Of a stretch of DNA of 64,000 nucleotides, positions 1-11,648 are shown one piece after another. Location: NCBI GenBank assembly GCA_029953675.1, contig JAMWBK010000007.1:2046001-2110000 (forward strand). The letters are read 5' to 3'. The position numbers and the translations under genes were made by a program. The notes under the pieces are model-generated. The model did not search any database. It saw nothing but the letters and a program-made list of their open reading frames with translations, and was not told where the DNA came from. The stretch is from Rhodosorus marinus (lineage: Eukaryota; Rhodophyta; Stylonematophyceae; Stylonematales; Stylonemataceae). Every line of letters starts with the position of its first letter. The stretch's first letter is position 1.

Positions 1-1956
1 TCAGAGCGATCCGTGTGGGATGAAGCGTCGTCACAGATGCATAGACTGAATGCGGCAGAGAAGGACCTAAGGGCAGCTGAACTTGCCGTGAAAGAAGATC
101 AGTCATCTCTGAACTTGACGTGGTTGGAAAAAGCTTCTATTGACTTCGAGGCTGCTGGCGGCTTCAGCAAGGACGAGAAAATCGGGAATATGCTCACTGG
201 ATTGGGATTTTCGCGGAGCGACTGGTCTCGCAAATGCTCAGAACTTTCTGGGGGATGGGGTATGCGTGTTGCTTTGGCCCGATTGCTGCTCTCAGAACCG
301 GACGTACTACTTCTAGACGAGCCTACCAATCACCTCGATGTACGCACGAAAGCGTACTTGCGCTCATTTCTAATGCAGTACCCGTACTCCATTGTGGTTG
401 TATCCCATGATGCATTGGTACTCAATGACCTGAAGAGGATTGTTGATGTCCGTGGAGGGAAACTAGAGTTCTACACGTGCAACTACTCCAGATTCCTGCA
501 GATTAGAGACCAAAAGGACGAACAAGCGGTGAAGATAAGAGAAAAACAGGACGTGCAGGTGGAAAAACTTGAGGGATTCATCACCAGATTCGGAGCGAAA
601 GCGACGAAGGCGTCCGCTGCGAAGAGCAAGAAAAAAGCACTCGAAAAGCTTGAGTCAAAGCTCGTTGAAGCTCCAACCCCAACAGAAGGTAGAAGGGTAG
701 GTGTATACATGCTCTAGTCCAATCTACCGTACGTACGCGTTTTCGCTAACCCGCAATCCCCTGCCTCGTGCTCACCGCTTAGGCGAAGCTGAATATTCCT
801 ACGGCTCCTCCAAGCGCTAGGAAATGTGTTGAACTTACCGATGCAACCATCGGGTGGCCTGATGGACCCGTCCTCATTGAGAATGTTTCCGTAGTTCTCG
901 AGCGTGGTGAGAGGTTGGCCATTGTGGGCAAGAATGGTTGCGGAAAGAGTACCTTGATGCGCACACTGGCGGGACTGCTTCCGTTGCAGTCTGGAAAGCG
1001 TGTTCTCGGGGACGAGCGAGTTTCTATTGGCGTGTTTACGCAGGACTTGGCTGCTGATCTACCATTCGAAAAATCACCATTGGAATACAGTGAAAAACTT
1101 GCTCCGGAGAAAACTGTAGCTGAAATACGAAACGTGCTCGGTAGTCTTGGACTTTCTGGAGATTCTGCGCTTCGCGAAATCCAGTTCCTTTCTGGCGGCG
1201 AGAAGGCCAGGGTTGCCCTTGCTTCGTTTGTGATCTGCAGGTACGTGCCTTGCTGGAATTCAGTGGTACCCTGTCTAAGATGCTAACATGGCATGTCTTA
1301 TTTTTCTGGACCAGCTACAATGTTCTCATGTTTGATGAGCCCTCAAACCATCTTGATATGCAGACGGTCGAGGTTCTTGTAGAAGCCTTAGCAACATTCG
1401 ATGGAGCAATGGTCCTGGTAACGCACGACAGACGTCTCGTTGAGAAAATCGCGACACGAGTACTGGTCGTTGAGGAAGGAGGTAGCACACGCCTCTTTGA
1501 GACCCTGAATAGCAAGGTAATTGTTTCTTTTTTGAGGGCGGCGGTCTTTTTGTGAACAGCTGACTGAACGAGGCCTCATTTCGATTCGTGCATTGCGACT
1601 AGGCACTGTCTATGGTAACGGATTTATCGTCAGACGACGTTTCAAATCGTATGCTTCTGAAGAAGTCAGGAGAGGCTTCAGCAGAAGATCTCAAGATGGC
1701 TGAAGCTGAGACTGAGAATAGGCGGCAGAAAAAAGGGGCGGAAAAGGCAAGGAGACGGCTTCCAAATGTTGAGAAGAAAATTTCGAGCTTGGAGGAGACC
1801 ATGGCATCCCTTGAGGAAGATATGCTCAAATTCGGGGACCAAGCTGAGCGCCTAGCTGAGCTCATGGAGAAGCAGGGGGCTCTTCAGGCCGAGCTGGATG
1901 GCCTCTATGATGAATACGAGAGCTTGGAGGCGCAGCTGTTCCCGGCGACAAGCTGA
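1..1956 (+). CDS. ABCF-family ATPase (Uup/GCN20-like), 5' end outside window
   Basis: Soluble tandem-ABC ATPase of the ABCF group, which acts on ribosomes rather than as a membrane transporter. Exons read as 1-696, 783-1240, 1315-1516 and 1603-1956; all phases agree, giving 569 residues in the window. The first ABC domain lacks its Walker A because it lies upstream, but shows the signature LSGGWGMRVALAR (about residue 82) and Walker B LLLDEPTNHLD. The inter-domain linker follows (YSRFLQIRDQK, then a Lys-rich helix). The second domain is complete: Walker A GKNGCGKST, signature LSGGEKARVALA, Walker B LMFDEPSNHLD. No transmembrane segments are visible. The last exon is a charged coiled coil of about 110 residues, as in bacterial Uup and plant plastid ABCF proteins. 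The intron before exon 3 has a yeast-like TGCTAAC branch-point sequence at 1281. Family certain; subfamily and compartment not. Confidence 0.93.
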
Positions 1957-2422
1957 GGAGAGTATACGTAGCCTAGTAACTATCTAACTGTAATGTATTT
2001 CTTTCACTAAAACAACGCACGGCGAAAGCAAAGGTTGATTTAACTCTCTATTGCATTTTCAGTCTCGGCACTTGGGCCGACTCGGCGGCCACTTCCGAAA
2101 ACGAAGTCCTCCCCGGAATAGCAACTTGTAAGTATACCACGACGAAGACATGTCGCTTGTACGTTTAGTAACACGGACTTGCGACAGCTCATCGCGAACT
2201 TGACCCGCGGTCGAGCTGCTGCTCACAAACAAGCAAAGGGTTTCCCCCGCTGTTCCAGGGATACTTATCTTTGCAATAAATAGATTCTAGATTTTTAATT
2301 TGTCAGTTGATATGTAATAAATAACCCCTCCCCATCACCCTACTACAACGGCTACTACAACAAGTCTTTGCTCACTGTCTTCGGAACGCCCTTGCGCGGT
2401 CCCTACTATGTTCAATTCTGCT
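1957..2422. other. Intergenic, convergent 3' ends of ABCF and cyclin genes
   Basis: No ORF with coding character. It should hold both 3' UTRs. AATAAA-like strings occur near 2276 and 2314 on the plus strand, but I cannot say they are used. Confidence 0.5.
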
Positions 2423-2932
2423 TCAGAAATGCCCGCTCATCGGGACTCCATCGCATGCCGCGACCGCAATGTCGCGACGATTTATCATCCCTTTCTCAGC
2501 CAACATTACCTTCAGATGCAACGCGCTAAGGTCGTTTGACTGCATGGCTTCCGCGAAGATCCGCGACTCGTACAACGCAAACTCCTTAGGAGTAATCTTC
2601 AGATCAAAGTTGAGCTCTCTGAGCATGTGCAACTCAAGTACGTTCAAAATTTCCAGTGGGACCTCTGCCGCCTTCGAGAAACATCGGTTGCTCAACGGTT
2701 CATCGTCCAAATACTTCGACGAGATAACCAAAGCAGTGGCGAGCAGTCTCCTGAAGGTGAACGTCGTCAGTTGGAACCCCTTCAATCCTCGAAGTCGTAA
2801 GCGGTCTATGTACAAAAAAGCTGCTATAAGACTACTATACGAGCACATAGTTTGCTTTTGCAAACGAGAAACGAACTCAACAGCCGCGTTTTGTTTCTCA
2901 GCTTGACAATATATGGAATCCCGTGCATCACC
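2423..2932 (-). CDS. P/U-type (PHO80-like) cyclin, 5' end unresolved
   Basis: Regulatory subunit of a cyclin-dependent kinase. The minus-strand frame is open from 2932 to the TGA at 2423. It reads through NAAVEFVSRLQKQTMCSYSS, then a cyclin box with FLYIDRLR, the helix FRRLLATALVISSKYLDDE, and ELHMLRELNFDLKITPKEF. This spacing matches PHO80/PCL and plant cyclin P/U proteins, which bind a PHO85/CDKA-type kinase and often work in phosphate or cell-cycle control. The first in-frame ATG (2848) falls inside helix 1 of the box. A start there would remove conserved residues, so an upstream exon is likely. The GT/G-rich minus strand at 2940-3840 resembles the 5' leaders of other genes here. Family confident; exact start not. 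Confidence 0.8.
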   Translation of the reverse strand, partial: GDARDSIYCQAEKQNAAVEFVSRLQKQTMCSYSSLIAAFLYIDRLRLRGLKGFQLTTFTFRRLLATALVISSKYLDDEPLSNRCFSKAAEVPLEILNVLELHMLRELNFDLKITPKEFALYESRIFAEAMQSNDLSALHLKVMLAEKGMINRRDIAVAACDGVPMSGHF

Positions 2933-5056
2933 CTACGCGACAAACAAGATCAAAAGCGACATCCACTGTGAGCCACCAACACTCCCACACTATCAAGAAA
3001 AATTCACACCATCACGAAGACTATGCAAGACCTTACCAATTTCCCACGCCCCATTCTCAATTTCAGCACACAGGTCAAGACAGGGACCGTCAACTTGCAA
3101 TGTACATCTCCCCCGTCCGACCTTCTCCGACTATCCAACATATCCACAAACATATCGATTCTCACTTTTCAACTACACACGCACACACACTCACACACAC
3201 CCACAAAAAAGACACCAACCAAGCACTCCTTCAATTACAAATACTACACATTCTTAAACAAATTCCTTCCGTTACCTCAACCTCTTAATACCTTACACTA
3301 TATACTCTCCATCCGCTCTCCCCACCATCCGCCCACACCACTCCCAGCCAGCCCTTAGTTTTTATATACAGGTCGAAAATTCCAAACTTCTCCAAAACGT
3401 ATTTTTTATGCCACCGAAACCATCTAAAAATTAACCACAAAAAAAACAATATAAGCGCTTGAAGCACCCCAATAGTTCATCATTCGAACTGGACATAAGA
3501 TTCTTTTCCCCCTTTCCCCTCTCGTCGCTCCCGCGTCTTTCTTTCTTTTTTATTTGCAGCAGAGCGATGTTGCAAGTTATTTGGATCCAAGATATTCCCA
3601 TGGCCCTGGGTAAATCAAAACTTGATTTTGATATGTGAGCTGACATAAGCAACCACGCCTTAAATTCTACAAGTTTTAAGTTTCTGATAAATCCTTTACC
3701 CCTAAAACCGTACAACCTGATCTCCAGGGTCCAACAAAAGTGGACTTCAATTTTTCTTCTACAACCCGTTATCGTTTTGACACTTTTCCGACAATTCCTG
3801 ATCCTGATAAACTTTCCCCCCCCCCCTCCAACTACCCAACTCACAACACCCTCTACAGCACTGTTTGAGGCTATCAGCTACGTCTTTTCATTATTTCTCT
3901 TATTTGAAAAACTTCGCCGGCACCGCTCCCAGTTTGGATGACAAAATACGTAAGGGGGGTATAAATCACCTTCCAATTGAGTCGGGAGTTGAAAATATTT
4001 AAAAACTATGAAGTGATACAAATTATTCTCTCACCCAACTACACCTCACGTATCGATAGGAGGGGTGGGTGTCGGTACATGAATGGCCGGCTGTAGGGGT
4101 ATCAAATCGTCGTCTATTTATCGCTAGGAAATTGATTAGATAGCCAATCAAAACTCAGTAGTCAGTGTTTGGAATATTTCTATTGGATATCAAACATTAG
4201 TTCTAATGGCAATATTTTCTAGTATGTCTATTGTCACCACCAATGACATATCATGGAGAACGATTTTTCTTCGATTTTGAAGAGGTTTTGCATGGTCGCG
4301 CCCCCCCAATGGGCCTCGGACTATGGAATGTTTGCAAAAGAAAATTCGTCTAGACGATATTTCACATTGAGCGAATACTCACTGGAGGTGCTTCGATTCA
4401 TATTCAGAGAAAAAAGTGACGGTCATGAAACGTGAAAATATATATATGCCCCTTCAAGCTATAATCTCGACTATCTGAATATTCTTAAATGTTGAATTTT
4501 TACTAGTTATATTTTAATTCTTGACATCTCTCCTCCCCCCCTCCCCGTGAACCGGAAGAGGATTCGACGAGGTCTAACGCCCCCCCGCCGTTGACAACCC
4601 AAAATCAACAAAAAAACAAACCACCCTGGCGCCTCCTTGTCTCCTCACCAGTTAACGTTTTCAATCAAAAACATATTGAGATTTCATCTTCTAATCCTTT
4701 CCAAAGTACCATTTGAATATTTTCAATAAAACATGGGAGGAGGACTATAATGTATTTTTCATATTGTCGAATATGATACATCGTATTATTGGGAAATATT
4801 TTCTCAAAATATTTAGATGATATTGTTTTGACGGTATACGAGAAATCCTTCTTGGGTTGGAAGGAGGCGGATTGGGAGTTGAATGGAGGGTATTGATTGG
4901 TTTAATCGAAATGAAAAATATGAAAGTAATTGAATCGATTGCTTGGGGACAGCTCATAAATTTTTTTTTCTAAAGCGAATTGCGGGTTGATGAGGAACGC
5001 GGTGTGGCGGTAGTTCTGCTGAGTGCCTAACTGGCCTGTTGGGCAAGTGACCGGAA
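2933..5056. other. Intergenic region with CA-rich and poly-C tracts
   Basis: About 2.1 kb with no supportable gene. 2940-3360 is very C/A-rich, with an ACACAC-type microsatellite at about 3175-3206. Poly-C runs lie near 3817-3830, 4296-4304 and 4544-4560. 4100-4960 is AT-rich. The C-rich plus strand next to the cyclin probably includes its promoter and leader; an upstream cyclin exon could be hidden here. Confidence 0.5.
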
Positions 5057-5419
5057 ATGGAGGAAGAAGTGAATGACGCTTGGAATGGATACCAAAATGT
5101 GGACTTTGGAGAGTTGCTTTCGATCCACATGAAAGCAACCCTTGAAAACATATGTCAGAGCGGGTCAGTCTAATCAGAGCTTCAACCACTTTCAAAAAAG
5201 CCAGTTACACAAGTAGACAGGAAGAAACCACTACCAGAAAAACTCTCAGCAAGACGAAAAACCAGCAAAAAGAACAACGTTTTTCAACGCAGACGGGCCG
5301 GATTCCAGGAGCAACGCAGGACTGCTGCTCGGACTGGTCGACAGCTCAAACAACGGAGCTGGAACACCCAGTTCGGAGGACCAGGCGCGTCCAAAGAGAA
5401 AGCATTCGGCCAGTACTAG
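5057..5419 (+). CDS. Predicted small basic protein, two exons, no recognised family
   Basis: Not recognised. ATG at 5057 (context GGAAATGG) opens an exon to 5163, followed by a 57-nt GT-AG intron (5164-5220) and exon 2 to the TAG at 5417-5419. The phases fit exactly: two bases at the end of exon 1, one base at the start of exon 2. The 101-residue product has an acidic/hydrophobic N-terminal half (MEEEVNDAWNGYQNVDFGEL) and a strongly basic C-terminal half rich in Arg, Lys and Gln (for example NNVFQRRRAGFQEQRRT), ending in a Gly-rich stretch and FGQY. This layout recalls small nucleic-acid-binding or mRNA-export adaptor proteins, but I see no diagnostic motif. The case rests on intron phase, start context and composition. 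A chance ORF pair is possible. Confidence 0.4.
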
Positions 5420-5885
5420 AAGCATCAGCAAAGAATTCCATCACGAGGCCCAGCTACTCTCCCGAATCCATAATTTTAGAGTTTTCCGGTGAGCTAGTAT
5501 CTGCGCGTCTATGAGCTATGGGGAAAGTTGCTTCCAGTGTATTATGACTCTGAATAGTCAAGTGGTCGCGGCCGAAAGCTATCCTGCAAAAACAACAATC
5601 CAAAGCCGGGAGTCAGGAGCACTTGAAGCACTTACGGGTATAAGAGGCCCTTTGCCTGTTCTACGAGGCTCTTTGCATTAGCCCAAAATCAGAAACGGAT
5701 AGGAACGACATAGTGAATCTGCAAGCCAGCACCAAACTAATTTACAATTGGTCCCAGTGAACTGCCAGTCGCTTTTACATACATTGTCTGGAATTTCGTT
5801 TCTGTTCTACGGACCGAGCCAAGATACGCTTCAAGACATACGTTAGTTCAACTAAAAGAGTTAGTTTCCGCCTGTTCCGGATTCG
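5420..5885. other. Intergenic, upstream small gene to NOP2 3' end
   Basis: No coding signal or repeat seen. It presumably contains the 3' UTRs of the small plus-strand gene and of NOP2. Confidence 0.45.
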
Positions 5886-8607
5886 CTACGATTTGCTCTT
5901 CGGTGCAGCTTTCTTGGAGAGCTTCTTCTGGAGCTTTTTTAGCTTGTCTTTCCTCTTCAAGTTATCCAGTCCGTTGGATGCCTCTTTCGAAGATTTCCCG
6001 TTTTCGCTCTCCAGCCGCTCGCTAGATTTAGCCTTGACTTTCCTCTCCTTCTCAGCCTTTTTCGTCTTGACCCGGGCAGACTTGTCCTCGTCATTTGTAT
6101 TCTGCTCGCTGTCCACGGCTACCTCTTCCTTGATCCGGCGTCTGCCACGCGTCTTCTCGTCCTTATCTCGTAATCTCGTCTTTTTCTTGGCATCCTTGCT
6201 GGTCCCTGGCTTCGGCTTGGCTGGCGGTACTTGTACCTACCGTGGCACACAGGAAAATGGCAACTAAGTTCATAGATCAACTACGAGCAAGTTGCTCCCT
6301 GGCCCAACTCACATCCACAGTTTCGCTTTCTTCTCGCTTCTCAGCGTTTATGTCGTCAACCACGTGTTTAGAACGAACCCCATTCTTTGTCTTCTTCAGC
6401 TTGCAAATGAAGAAGCCGTCCAAGTTATGCACATGCGGATAAATTCGACGGGCCTCTAGCATTTGGTGGTTGAACCTCGTTCCCTTGAAGTTGACGAATC
6501 CGGGGACGCCAAACGGCAGTCCCGCCGGCACTATTTTGACAAACCTTTTCCGGAGCGCGTAATCAACGACTTCCTCATTTTCATCTACCATGAGAGAACA
6601 CGTCGAGTACACAACATAGCCTGTTCCAAATGTGAAGCATGTATTCCGTGAGCAGACGGGTCTTCGAGGTCTGTAGTACGTGGAGGCAGTCATCTTCCTG
6701 CGGCGCGTGCGTTTCTACTTACCGCCAGATGACGATTCTGCGTTGCAGGAGTCAATCGCAGCAAGGAGCAGCTGCTTCTGCAAGTGCACCGTTCTAGCGA
6801 TATCCTCATTTGTTCTCTGCGTTTTCACGGATGGATCGTGCGAGATGATTCCAGTGCCGGAGCATGGGGAGTCGAGTAAGACCCGGTCAAATCCTGGGAG
6901 TAGGTTGACATCACGTATTGTAAGCGCCTTCCGCCCCTTGCGTCCCGGGTGATGGAAAAACAAGTTTTACCTTTCATAACTTCCGGCAGTTTTCGTCCGT
7001 CATAGTGGCTGACAATCGTATTCTCAACCCCCATGCGCTGCAAGTTTCCAACTAATGCTTTGATCCGCTCCTTCTTTGCATCGTTTGCGATCAGAACTCC
7101 CTTGTTGTTCATTAGCGCTGCAATATATTGGGTCTTCCCTCCGGGAGCTGCCGCGACATCGAGTACGCGCTCGTCAGGCTGTGGGGCGAGCGCAATGACA
7201 GGCATAAAGCTCGAGGCTGCCTGAATCATATAGTGCCCAGCCAAGTACTCTGGGGTCGCACCCACCGGTACCTTTCATTCATCGGGAAGACGATTCAGCT
7301 TTTCCGCTCGCCACTGTGCCGGGCCCAGGAGAGAAGATCGTACCTGACTCTCAGACACCAATAGCCCAACTTTAGACCACTTGTCGATCGGATCGACGTT
7401 CACACCGCGACCGATCAGAGCCTGTGCCAGGTCGCGTCGTCTAGTCTTCAATGTGTTCGCTCGTATTGTCAACGGCCTGGGATTATCCATGGCTTCCATG
7501 AACTCAATGCATTGTTCATTGGGAAATATATCGAAAAACTACGTTGGTTTCCAACTGGTTAGGAATGAGATGTTGCAGGGGCAGACAGATCGGAGCATTG
7601 AAGCAGTGAAACGTGAATCAACGCACTCTTTCGGCCAACGACGGGATGTATGAGTACGTTTCTGCGAGATCCTCTATTATTTCCGCAACATACTCGGATC
7701 TGCTCTTGTCCGCGTCTCGGAGCTCCTTGAAATCCTTAAGGACAGCTAGATTTCTTCTCAGCCGCAAAGCAATCTCGTCTCTGCTAAGCTTCGCGTCTGA
7801 ACACAGTGGAGAGCGAGGGGAATGAGCATACGATGACGGTTGACGACAGTTGAGTTTTGGATCCGAAGCTCTGACGAGAGAGAATTGCGTTACCTCCCCC
7901 GGCAGTCGCACCGGACTCCAGACGAGCCTGTTTCTCCGTCTCCTCGATGTTAAAGCGCATTTCGTCATCGGCCTCTTTTCGAACTCGGTCGTCTTCTTCG
8001 TCCAGTTCCCGAGCTTGTTTTTCGACTTCAAGCTCCTCGAACTGGTCTTCATCATGGTCCTCGTCGTCATCCTGAATGAAGTGGAGGAGGAGGCAATATG
8101 GTAAGATCCTCCAGCCACAAGCGTTTCAGCAATCTATCCGTAGTAATCTCTTACCTCATCAGAGAGTAGCTGCTGCTTTCCATGCTTCGGTTTTAGCCAC
8201 GTGGCATTTTCGTCTGATATCAGGCCGCGACCAGGAACCTCCGCTCCCGAGTCCTCACTTTCCACGTCGTCAATTTCCACATTCTCATCTTCATCTTCAT
8301 CAAAATCCTCAATATCCTTCAAAACCTCCTTGTTCTTACCAGAACGCTGATCATCTCGATCAACATCTTCCTCTTCATCACTTAAATCCTCAGGAAACTC
8401 CTCACCACTCAAATCCTCATCTTCTACTTCAGTTATAACACTCTTCCTCTTCTTACGCTTCCCAACCTTCCCATCCTCACCACTACTACCTCTCCTCCTC
8501 TTCCCTTTCAAAACCTTCTTCTCCTCAACAAACTCACTCAAATGCTCCAATCCAGTCCCAATCACCTTCTCCCTCTTCCTCCTCTTACCTTTCCCAGTTC
8601 CCCCCAT
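5886..8607 (-). CDS. NOP2: NOP2/NSUN1-type 25S/28S rRNA cytosine-C5 methyltransferase
   Basis: Nucleolar AdoMet-dependent m5C methyltransferase needed for large-subunit rRNA processing. Eight exons on the minus strand: 8607-8155, 8071-7894, 7796-7627, 7538-7344, 7271-6971, 6893-6723, 6620-6313 and 6236-5886. Every phase fits, giving 708 residues. Order: a Lys/Glu/Asp-rich nucleolar N-terminus (exons 1-2), the NOP2-specific helical domain ([20 protein letters not shown]), an AdoMet site [11 protein letters not shown] (about 374), DSPCSGTGI (about 440) and [12 protein letters not shown] (about 494). The last two supply the two catalytic cysteines of the RCMT family. The C-terminal exon is a Lys-rich tail. 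Start: the frame is open a little further up, but the ATG at 8607 is the first. The minus-strand leader just upstream is G/T-rich. Function is confident from end-to-end similarity. Confidence 0.95.
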
Positions 8608-9331
8608 TTTTCCCTCAAACTCTTTCAAAACAAAACAAAAAACCTTCCTTCAAAATCAAACCTAATTCCACTCTCTCACTCTCCCCTCTCCCACACCCCC
8701 CCCCCCCACACCATTAAACAGCTCCCTCAATAAAAATGTCAAATGTCATCCAGACGGCGTTCACCCCGTCTCTCTCGGGCGGTGAACGCTCGCTTTTACA
8801 AACACGTACTAACAAACGGAAAGGATAAAAATCAATCCAAAACAAAATAGTACGACACAAACTGTACTACCTTTTAGTAGTATCAATTAGTACACGGTTG
8901 GCGTACTACTTTTTAGTACGATAGTGCTTGTACGAATTGCTAGTACGATATTAACGAACTGTTTGTTAGTACGTGATTGATCGTACGAATTAATAGTACG
9001 ATATTAACGAACTGTTTGTTAGTACGTGATTAATCGTACGAATTAATACTACGATTCAAAGCGATTCTCGTACTAACGAACAGTACGACAATATCGTACT
9101 GTTTGTTAGTACGATCGGATTGTACTATTTGGGTGAGGGATAGGCGATGGAGATGGTGGTCGGGAAGGAGGAATGTACATATCGGGGATGTGGCGGATTT
9201 GGATTTGAATGGGGCGGGTGTGTAGGGTCGAATGGGAAGGATGTGATGTATAAGTGGATCGTTTTGGTATGAAGATGGAAATCTGAGGTACTTCAGTTTT
9301 TGATTGGGAGGTGGTTTGGTTGAGAGTAAGG
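8608..9331. promoter_or_regulatory. Divergent intergenic region between NOP2 and the SMP/C2 gene
   Basis: About 720 bp between two divergently transcribed genes, so it must carry both promoters. 8610-8740 is C/T-rich on plus (the G-rich NOP2 leader), with a poly-C run at about 8698-8707. 8800-9130 is dominated by GTAC cores. 9130-9330 is G/T-rich in the plus sense, as before other plus-strand genes. Confidence 0.55.
8930..9055. repeat. 53-bp tandem repeat (2.4 copies) inside a GTAC-rich cluster
   Basis: Copies start at 8930, 8983 and 9036 (the last partial); the first two differ at only a few bases. Each contains several GTAC cores in the forms AGTACG, TGTACG or CGTACG, plus AACGAACTGTTTGTTAG. 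GTAC occurs 18 times between 8800 and 9130 (expected about once per 256 bp). Confidence 0.9.
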
Positions 9332-11648
9332 ATGGGGGTATGGGTGCATGTGGCGGTTTTCTACTTTGGTGTTTCTCTGATGCGACGTCTATTGGGGAGC
9401 AGGAAGGAGAAGTCGCTGAATAAGCCTGCATGGGTTTTGTCGAAGGATGCGCCGGCGGCTGCTAGGAAGGAGACTGCGGTTTGGATGAACAGGATCCTGT
9501 CCAAGGTCTTTGAGAGCTGGATGGGCGAAGTGAGCGAGTTGACGCGGAAGAGTATTCAGGATGTTCTGGATGAGCTGAGCATCTTTGGCATCAGAAAGTT
9601 CACAATGACAAAATTCGATCTGGGAAATACGGCCCCTTATTTTAACAACTTCAGGTCTTATCCCCTTGCGGGGTCGATGACCACGCTCTCGTTGGATGGC
9701 GACATTCTGTGGGTCAACCCCGGCATGGAGGTGGAGATCGCGGTTGAACTCGACTTGAAGGTGGTGGGGATACCAATCAGGGCTTCGCTGAAGGACCTTA
9801 GTCTTCAAGCGACCACTAGATTGGTGTGCCTCTTAACGCTCTGTCCTCGAAATGCCCTGCTGATCTTATGTTTGAACGCCTCCACTCACACCCTGTCGTT
9901 TGCTGCTTCATGTAGAAGTTATCCATGAGGGAGGACGCGCAACCAGAGTCTGTGCTTATTGACATAATGCAGGAGCCCAAAGTGGAGTTCAACCTGTGCC
10001 TACAAGGAGCCGTCTTGGGAGCCGTATCCGATTTCGCACAGCGGAAGGTCAGCAGCGTCCTGTTTGAAAAACTACATCCTCTTCCAATCACCTTTACAAG
10101 TGAAACTCCTGACGAGGTACGCCGGCAAACTACTAGCTCGCTGGATACCTGTTTATGTGCTGGCTATCTAACCATCGATCAACGCTCCGCGTCGTCTCAT
10201 AAGGAAATGAAAATTGAGGAATTTAAAGACTACGTGTCCGTGCTCACAGGGCCAGAGGCGCTGAGCTTCCGCCCCAGTACTGAAGGCATCCTTTTGGTAA
10301 GCAGCGACATTTTTTTTCCTGGGTTAGGAACCCAGCGAGTAATTTGAACCAACGGATCTGAGAAGTTCTGCCCTCTTCGATGTCGGCATCTCCAACCCTA
10401 TTCGTTCGAGGTTGGAGAACGGCTCGAGTTTTTGCCCGTCTGAGACTGACTTCTGTCGTGGTTCGGTTCGCTTTTGTGGGGCTTAGATGACTGATTGCGT
10501 TATTGACGTTAGCAACTTTCACCGTCATGCGAAAGACACGAGTGTCTTTATCCAAGTGAGACTCGGATCCGCCAAGTATGTTTCCCAACGCGTGCGTGGG
10601 AACACTGGAGAGAGGTTCCAATTCGTGGACCGGATCAGGCTGTTTGTGCAGGATATCGAGACATCTGTATTGCAGGTTGAGGTTCTTGAGCACGGAGATG
10701 ATATTCTCGAACGGTTCCTAACGAGGAATAGAGTTGCGGCGTGGATTCCTGTAAAGGAGCTAATACATCCCGAGTGGCGAATTCACGATTTTGTCCTCAG
10801 ACCCTCCATTGCTGGCGTTCCTGGGAGGACCAAGTTCAGCAAAGGCAGAGCAACGTTTACGTTTGAGCCGTACAGTGACCTCAATGCACTCTTTCAGCGA
10901 GTCCTCGGTGAGGAGGAGGAAATAGGCATGGATCAGCCCCTGCTTACTCGAGAATCGAGACAAGTGTCCTTCATCGACTCGTTCATACAGGAGGACGCTC
11001 TAGGAGTGTGGGAGGTTACTGTCGTGGAAGGTATGTTGAGCCCACCCGAAAGGAACAGAAATGAGCGGAACCGTCCCTCACCTATTCAGAACCGTCACAG
11101 GCAAGAACTGGCCGACGGTTCAGAACGTTTTTCCGGGGTCAGCTCTAGCGTGTAGTATTCACTGCGCAGGTTCCCAGTCTTCATCAAGCAAAGTTGCTCC
11201 AGATGCGGAACCAACGTGGAACGATTGTCTGGAAGCATCAGCACTCTCATGGTCTACTCAACAGCTTCAATTCCATGCGGAGGTGCAAGCTCCTATGCGT
11301 CATGACAAGTCCATCGGTTCTACGACGCTATCGCTAACGCGTAAGGACAACCAAACAAAGAAATTTTCGCTGATCGTTGGCCTGATGCGAGAGGATTTTA
11401 TCTGATCTTTGGTTTTGCTTTGGCGACAACGAACGGCGACAGGTGTGGGTGACTTTGAACCAACTGAGCTCTGGTTGCGAATAGACCGGTCAACTGAAAA
11501 CGAGTTATCCAAACCGCTCTGGGTGAGAGTGTGGGTGTGCTTCAGAAGCAATTTCCAGAGATACAGATCGACATCCTTTGCAAACGGCATTAATCAACTT
11601 CAAATCAGACCAAATCACCGCCCGCTAGCTCGTCCTGCGGCACGATAG
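9332..11648 (+). CDS. Extended-synaptotagmin-like protein: TM anchor, SMP domain, two C2-like domains
   Basis: Predicted ER-plasma-membrane contact-site tether and lipid-transfer protein. Exons 9332-9823, 9916-10116, 10204-10296, 10487-11030, 11101-11340 and 11443-11648; all phases agree, giving 591 residues. An N-terminal hydrophobic stretch (VWVHVAVFYFGVSLM) is followed by basic residues, as expected of an ER anchor. The SMP (TULIP lipid-binding) domain follows, about residues 35-270: ETAVWMNRILSKVFESWM, then LKLSMREDAQPESV and PKVEFNLCLQGAVLGAVSDF. A first C2 fold spans about 300-400 (VFIQVRLGSAKYVSQRV to FVLRP) and a second is in the last two exons (SALACSIHC to LWLRIDRS). Clear Asp-rich calcium loops are not obvious, so calcium dependence is uncertain. 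The ATG at 9332 is chosen because the frame upstream begins only with GTG. Plant SYT and animal E-Syt are the closest types. Confidence 0.85.

Noticed and set aside
3175-3206. ACACAC tract considered as a CRISPR or telomere-like array
   Set aside because: It is a simple microsatellite without spacers; eukaryotic nuclear context.
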